Shown piece by piece: positions 60,292 through 64,000 of a stretch of 64,000 nt of DNA. Both the position numbers and the translations under genes were made by a program. The notes under the pieces are model-generated. The model was given only the letters and a program-made list of their open reading frames with translations, did not search any database and had not been told where the DNA came from. Source of the stretch: Chloroflexota bacterium (lineage in GTDB: Bacteria; Chloroflexota; Anaerolineae; Anaerolineales; UBA4823); NCBI GenBank assembly GCA_029782365.1, contig JAKOUW010000143.1, forward strand, positions 186,001 through 250,000, read 5' to 3'. Within the stretch, counting starts at the first letter, position 1. Each line of letters begins with the position of its first letter.

Positions 60292-61724
60292 GCCTTTTTG
60301 ATCTCGGCCTGCGCTTCGACCATCTTCACGCACTCGCCGATCACCTGCCGGGCTTCGGCCAGGATGGTCATGCGCTGCGCCTGCAGCGAGCCTTCGCCGT
60401 GCAGGGCGATGGTCTCGCGGTCGGCGCCAGTGATGCGGCGAATCAGGTCGAGCATGCGCAGGCGCTGTTCAGCCGGGTAGCCGGCTTTGGCGCTCAAATA
60501 ACGCTCCAGGTCGGCCTGCAATTCGGGCAGGGCGTAATCTTTGTAGGTGGGTGCCGTCACCAGCAGGCCGCCAGCCAGGTCCTGGATGATCTTGACCACG
60601 TTGTGGTACTCATTGGCGAAATAATACTTGGCGATGTTGGTGCTGATCGGGTTCGGCACGGCGATCCCGCCGTAGGTGACGAAATCCAGGCAGGCGGCGC
60701 GCGCCATCGAGCGCAGGGTCTCCAGGTAAATCACCAGGTCGGTCAGCTTCTCACGCACATGCGGCGCGCTGGCGATGCCGTTGTACTCGGCGATGGCGCG
60801 CGCCACGCCCAGGAACTGCTCCGACATGGGGATGCGGTAAGCGCAGCCGGTGCGCCGGTGCATCAGGGCAAAGTTGTACACCAGGGTGGCCGAGTGCTTC
60901 CACTCACCGCACAGGAACACGCGCTCCCACGGCACAAAGACATCGTCGAAGATGATCAGCGCGTCGGTGTGGACGCGCACCGGGCGGTTGTTCGGGAATT
61001 CCAGCGGCGTGATGTGGGCGTGAAAGGGCCGCCCGACCATCTTGAGGCCGGGGGCGTTGACCGGGATGGCGAAGGCCACGGCATAATCGGCGTCCTGTTC
61101 CGCCATCGCCCGGCTGGGGATGACAAAAATTTCGTTGCTGTAAGGCGCGCCGGTGATGTGCACCTTGGCGCCGCGCACGATGATGCCGTCCGGCCGGCGC
61201 TGGGTGACGTGCACATAGTAGTCGGGGTGGTTCTGCTGGGCGTCCGAGGGCCGTAGCAGGCGGTCGCCTTTGACATCGGTCATCGCCGTCACCACCGCCA
61301 GATCGGTCTGCTTGAGGTAGGTGCGGTACTGCTCGATGCGCTGGATGTACTCCTGGCTGCCCATCATGTTGGCGGTGATGCTGATGGCATTCAGGGCATC
61401 CGAACCGATGTCGTGCGCCAGCGGGATGAAACCGTCGCCCATGCGGGTGGAGGCGACGATCAAATCGAACTGCTTCAAGAGGTCGTCCCCGTTCCTGGGC
61501 AGGTAGTAATAGCGGTTGATGCGCTCGCCCAGCGCCTCATCGTACACCGTCGCCAGGTCATGGTATTCGGGCAGTTCCGCCAGGTGGTAATCCAGCGCCA
61601 TCGTCTCCACCGCCACCGACAGCTCGGGATGGGTGGTCACATCCGCCACCCGCTCGCCCTTGTAGAACACCCGGCGCCCGTCTTTCAGGCTTTCTTTGTA
61701 TTCCTGCACCGTCTTCAATCCCAT
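60288..61724 (-). CDS. HpaB family flavoprotein (4-hydroxyphenylacetate 3-hydroxylase / 4-hydroxybutyryl-CoA dehydratase fold)
   Basis: A 478-residue protein with the acyl-CoA-dehydrogenase-like fold of the HpaB family: YKESLKDGRRVFYKGERVAD at the start, HPELSVAVETMALDY, RGAKVHITGAPYSNE and FDDVFVPWERVFLCGEW. In 4-hydroxybutyryl-CoA dehydratase, two cluster Cys sit near residues 99 and 103; here that stretch reads GDGFIPLAHDIG, without Cys, and downstream only HRRTGCAYR (His289, Cys294) recalls the other ligands. So the 4Fe-4S dehydratase reaction is unlikely; FADH2-dependent hydroxylation or an unknown reaction remains. GAAAGG precedes ATG 61724. Coupled to the nitronate-monooxygenase-like gene. 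Confidence 0.88.
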   Translation of the reverse strand: MGLKTVQEYKESLKDGRRVFYKGERVADVTTHPELSVAVETMALDYHLAELPEYHDLATVYDEALGERINRYYYLPRNGDDLLKQFDLIVASTRMGDGFIPLAHDIGSDALNAISITANMMGSQEYIQRIEQYRTYLKQTDLAVVTAMTDVKGDRLLRPSDAQQNHPDYYVHVTQRRPDGIIVRGAKVHITGAPYSNEIFVIPSRAMAEQDADYAVAFAIPVNAPGLKMVGRPFHAHITPLEFPNNRPVRVHTDALIIFDDVFVPWERVFLCGEWKHSATLVYNFALMHRRTGCAYRIPMSEQFLGVARAIAEYNGIASAPHVREKLTDLVIYLETLRSMARAACLDFVTYGGIAVPNPISTNIAKYYFANEYHNVVKIIQDLAGGLLVTAPTYKDYALPELQADLERYLSAKAGYPAEQRLRMLDLIRRITGADRETIALHGEGSLQAQRMTILAEARQVIGECVKMVEAQAEIKKA

Positions 61725-61765
61725 ATCAGCACCTTTCTTTGTCGCAGGTCAGCCAGCGGGCTCTG

Positions 61766-63376
61766 CTATGGCTGCTCGATTTCCGGAATGCCCCGGTGAT
61801 ACCAGGGGAAAATGGTCTCTTCCTGGCTGGCGCCCATCATTTTGTCCACGCACAAGACCGCCGACAGGGAAGCTCCATCCACGCCGCCGCCCCACAGCCG
61901 GCGCCCGTACTGGTCGCCGGCGAAGTACAGGCCCTGCACCCAGGGCGACTGGACATCCGGGCGGTCTTCGCCAACCGGGCGCCACAGCCCGTAGGCGTCG
62001 GGAGCGGGCGACCACAGGATGAACTCGACATCCTCGTCCCAGGTGGGGAACATCGCCCGCGCCCACTTTTCGCACAGGTCGACGATGCGGTTGACTTTGT
62101 CTTTGTTGCGCATCTCTTTGTCGGTCAGGGCGGTCGAAAACAGGAATTCATGCTTACCCTCGGGGGCGCGCTTGGCCGTGCGGTTGCCCCACGAATCGAA
62201 CTCGCACATCACCATATCCACCGCCCCGATATAGCCCTCTTCACGGATCATGCCGGGCATGTACACAAAACTGCGGTCGTCGATGCCGATATCCTGCCAC
62301 AGGCGGCGTTTGGTGCCCACCCAACCGGTCAGCAGGCCGGCGCCCCAAAACTTTTTCTCCAGCAGGTCCACCCAGTCAGCGGGGAAGCTTTCTTTCGGCA
62401 GAACATTGAAGATATACTTGGGCGGGATCGTGCAGATCACCGCGCCGGCTTTCAGCGTCTCGCTCTGCTCGCCGGACTTCACCACGACGCCTTTGACGGC
62501 GCCGTCTTCGATGATCACCGATCTGACTGCCGTCGAGCGGCGCACTTCGCCGCCGTGCGCCAGCAGGACGCGTTCCATGGCCTGCGGGATGGCAATCGTC
62601 CCCGGCTCATCGGCCGTCGCCACCGAGCCGGTCATCAGGTTCATACCGATCGGGCGGGCGATCGCCATGTAGCCCAGGAAATCGCCGGCGGGGGTCATGG
62701 CGGGCTCAGCCTGGGCGGTCTGCGAAGCCGCCAGCACCTTGATATAGTCGTAGGCCTCCGGGTGCAGTCCCTGCCCTTCCAGCCAGGTCTGCAGGGGGGT
62801 TTTCATCAGGCGGGCCATATCTTCAAAAGTCGTGGTGCCCATCGCCTTGAGCTGTTCCATGGTCTTCATAAAACCTTCCGGCGACATCCACTGGTACGCC
62901 TCGCGCTTCTGCACCTGGTACGGCTTGCCGGGTTGGGCGCTGCCGCCGGCCGTCTCGCCCTGCCAGACGATAAAGCCCAGGCCTTCGTTCAACGGCAGGC
63001 GCACAAACTCGCCCAGGTGCTCCAGCAGGCAGTGCACCCGGCTTTTGTTGCCCCAAAACAGCCCGTGCCCGCCTGCTTCAAAGGTGCGCCCGTCCAGCAG
63101 TCCTTTCTCGAAAATCGTCTCGATATCCGGCGTACATTTGCCCAGCATACAGCTGGCAAACGGCAGGGCGCGCTTGAACTCCTCCGGGCCCATCTCCAAC
63201 CCGTCAGCCCAGACTTTATTGCCTTTGCCGACAAACGACAGGGTGCGCCCGCCAATAAACGGCGCCCGCTCCAGCACCAGCACTTGCTTGCCGAAATCTT
63301 TCGCCAGCAGCGCCGCCGCCGCCATGCCTGCCACGCCCGCTCCAATGACGATCACATCATATTCTTTCGCGCTCAT
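61766..63376 (-). CDS. FAD-dependent oxidoreductase (phytoene desaturase/amine oxidase-like)
   Basis: A 536-residue flavoprotein. The N-terminal dinucleotide fold is DVIVIGAGVAGMAAAALLAK with ERAPFIGGRT (FAD ribose and GG-doublet). The C-terminal FAD motif is GLYFAGDQYGRRLWGGGVDG. Layout and length match phytoene-desaturase-like and amine-oxidase-like proteins, in which a polar or lipid-like substrate is oxidised or isomerised. AAAGGAGAT before ATG 63376. It is part of the leftward acyl-CoA operon, 41 bp upstream of the HpaB-like gene. Substrate unknown. Confidence 0.9.
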   Translation of the reverse strand: MSAKEYDVIVIGAGVAGMAAAALLAKDFGKQVLVLERAPFIGGRTLSFVGKGNKVWADGLEMGPEEFKRALPFASCMLGKCTPDIETIFEKGLLDGRTFEAGGHGLFWGNKSRVHCLLEHLGEFVRLPLNEGLGFIVWQGETAGGSAQPGKPYQVQKREAYQWMSPEGFMKTMEQLKAMGTTTFEDMARLMKTPLQTWLEGQGLHPEAYDYIKVLAASQTAQAEPAMTPAGDFLGYMAIARPIGMNLMTGSVATADEPGTIAIPQAMERVLLAHGGEVRRSTAVRSVIIEDGAVKGVVVKSGEQSETLKAGAVICTIPPKYIFNVLPKESFPADWVDLLEKKFWGAGLLTGWVGTKRRLWQDIGIDDRSFVYMPGMIREEGYIGAVDMVMCEFDSWGNRTAKRAPEGKHEFLFSTALTDKEMRNKDKVNRIVDLCEKWARAMFPTWDEDVEFILWSPAPDAYGLWRPVGEDRPDVQSPWVQGLYFAGDQYGRRLWGGGVDGASLSAVLCVDKMMGASQEETIFPWYHRGIPEIEQP

Positions 63377-63397
63377 CGTTCGATCTCCTTTCCAGAA

Positions 63398-64000
63398 TTA
63401 CAGCGAGCCGCCGCCGTCCATCACAATCACCTGCCCGGTGATATACGCCGCCGCCCCCGAGACGAGGGTCAGCGCCATCTGCGCCACTTCTTCGGGCTGG
63501 GCGATGCGCTTGATCGGCATATGCTCCATCTCCTGCTTCATCAGGGCTTCGTTGCCCCACAGCGCCTGGCTGAAGCGGGTCTGCACCACACCGGGCGCCA
63601 GGGCATTGACGCGGATGTTGGCATCGCCCAGCTCGAGAGCCATGGCGCGGGTCAGCATGTTGATCGCCGCCTTGCTGATGCAGTACACGCCCAGGCCTTT
63701 ATCGGGGCTGAGACCGCCGATGGATGAGATGTTCAGGATGTTCCCGCCGCCCTGCTCGATCATCATCTTCGCCGCCATCTGCGAGAGCAGGAAATAGCCC
63801 TTCAGGTTGGTGTTCATGATCGTGTCGAAAGCCCGCTCATCGGTTTCCACCAGCGGCGCCATGACCGGGTTGGTGGCGGCGTTGTTGACCAGGATGTCCA
63901 GGCGTCCGTATTCTGCCTTCACTTTCTCCATCAGCATGCGCAGGTCGTCCGGCTCACGGTTGTGGGCGGCGACAGCCAGCGCCCGCCGACCCAGCGCCCG
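63398..64000 (-). CDS. Short-chain dehydrogenase/reductase (5' end outside window)
   Basis: The frame is open to the right edge, giving at least 200 residues without the N-terminal NAD-binding glycine motif. Present are DILVNNAATNP (NNAG-type motif), ILNISSIGG with the catalytic Ser, the YCISKAA active site Y-x-x-x-K, and the C-terminal YITGQVIVMDGGGSL. It belongs to classical SDRs, similar to beta-ketoacyl reductase or 3-hydroxyacyl-CoA dehydrogenases. It is the first gene seen of the leftward operon, 21 bp before the FAD oxidoreductase. Confidence 0.92.
   Translation of the reverse strand, partial: RALGRRALAVAAHNREPDDLRMLMEKVKAEYGRLDILVNNAATNPVMAPLVETDERAFDTIMNTNLKGYFLLSQMAAKMMIEQGGGNILNISSIGGLSPDKGLGVYCISKAAINMLTRAMALELGDANIRVNALAPGVVQTRFSQALWGNEALMKQEMEHMPIKRIAQPEEVAQMALTLVSGAAAYITGQVIVMDGGGSL

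Noticed and set aside
60288..61724. 4-hydroxybutyryl-CoA dehydratase (AbfD)
   Set aside because: The two Cys expected near residues 99 and 103 are absent (FIPLAH), so the 4Fe-4S cluster site is not intact.
1..64000. Prophage, transposon or integron content
   Set aside because: No transposase, integrase, phage structural gene, attachment-site pair or tRNA gene was seen; accessory traits here appear as operons without mobility genes.

Overview
The window looks like a chromosomal piece of a GC-rich, free-living bacterium, most plausibly a Chloroflexota (Anaerolineae-like) lineage. The reasons are the mix of very large secreted NHL-repeat proteins ending in a hydrophobic -F-x-P-L-x-x-R tail, STAND/SARP/LuxR regulators with TPR tails, a SigX5-type ECF sigma factor with an NTF2-like tail, and PadR-CPBP and DUF1697/DUF2255 genes. 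This assignment is inferred from gene content; there is no rRNA or other marker gene. No tRNA, rRNA, CRISPR array or insertion sequence was seen.

Layout. 1-2894 (-): 3' part missing, a large secreted membrane-anchored protein. 3.2-5.4 kb (+): PadR regulator with an operator-like palindrome and two CPBP (CAAX-like) membrane proteases. 5.5-8.5 kb: EEP-fold nuclease/phosphatase, a remnant of a haem-binding protein, an alpha/beta hydrolase and DUF1697. 8.5-12.5 kb (-): a three-subunit molybdenum hydroxylase (FAD, 2Fe-2S, Mo subunits) with a MoaD-like protein. 12.6-15.2 kb (-): a two-gene unit in which a small helical protein and a NACHT NTPase share the same short GD-x-N-I-I-x-GSG motif at facing ends, the layout of bacterial amyloid-signalling NLR systems. 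A divergent ECF sigma gene shares its -35 box. 16.3-19.0 kb (-): membrane protein, beta-helix lipoprotein, DinB protein and a 43-residue ORF. 19.1-21.9 kb (+): LuxR-HTH/STAND/TPR regulator.

22.0-23.7 kb (-): an AT-richer restriction-modification pair (PmeII-like nuclease and SPPY methyltransferase). 24.0-34.9 kb (-): two giant secreted proteins; the first has 24 NHL blades arranged as 4 x 6, separated by three IPT/TIG domains. They are separated by a 0.7 kb non-coding stretch with hairpins and repeats. 34.9-38.4 kb: a small conserved protein and a divergent SARP/AfsR-type regulator. 38.5-40.3 kb (-): MerR regulator with a classic 19-bp-spacer promoter, DUF2255 and an aldo-keto reductase.

40.4-48.6 kb: phosphonate use. 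phnX and phnW (-) diverge from a GT-B-like protein, a PHP-domain protein and a four-gene ABC importer (binding protein, two permeases, ATPase), presumably for 2-aminoethylphosphonate. 48.6-54.6 kb: an unusual island bracketed by two GPP34 (GOLPH3-like) genes and holding an RNase H-fold protein behind a leader terminator, two paralogous binding-protein-like surface proteins (one fused to a VWA domain) and a membrane coiled-coil protein. 54.7-55.6 kb: patatin-like phospholipase. 55.6-64.0 kb (-): an acyl-CoA degradation cluster (SDR, FAD oxidoreductase, HpaB-family flavoprotein, nitronate-monooxygenase-like protein, thioesterase, thiolase, FadJ-type fusion) that runs off the right edge.

Start codons were moved inward for many genes where a better ribosome binding site or family N-terminus was visible; such cases are stated.
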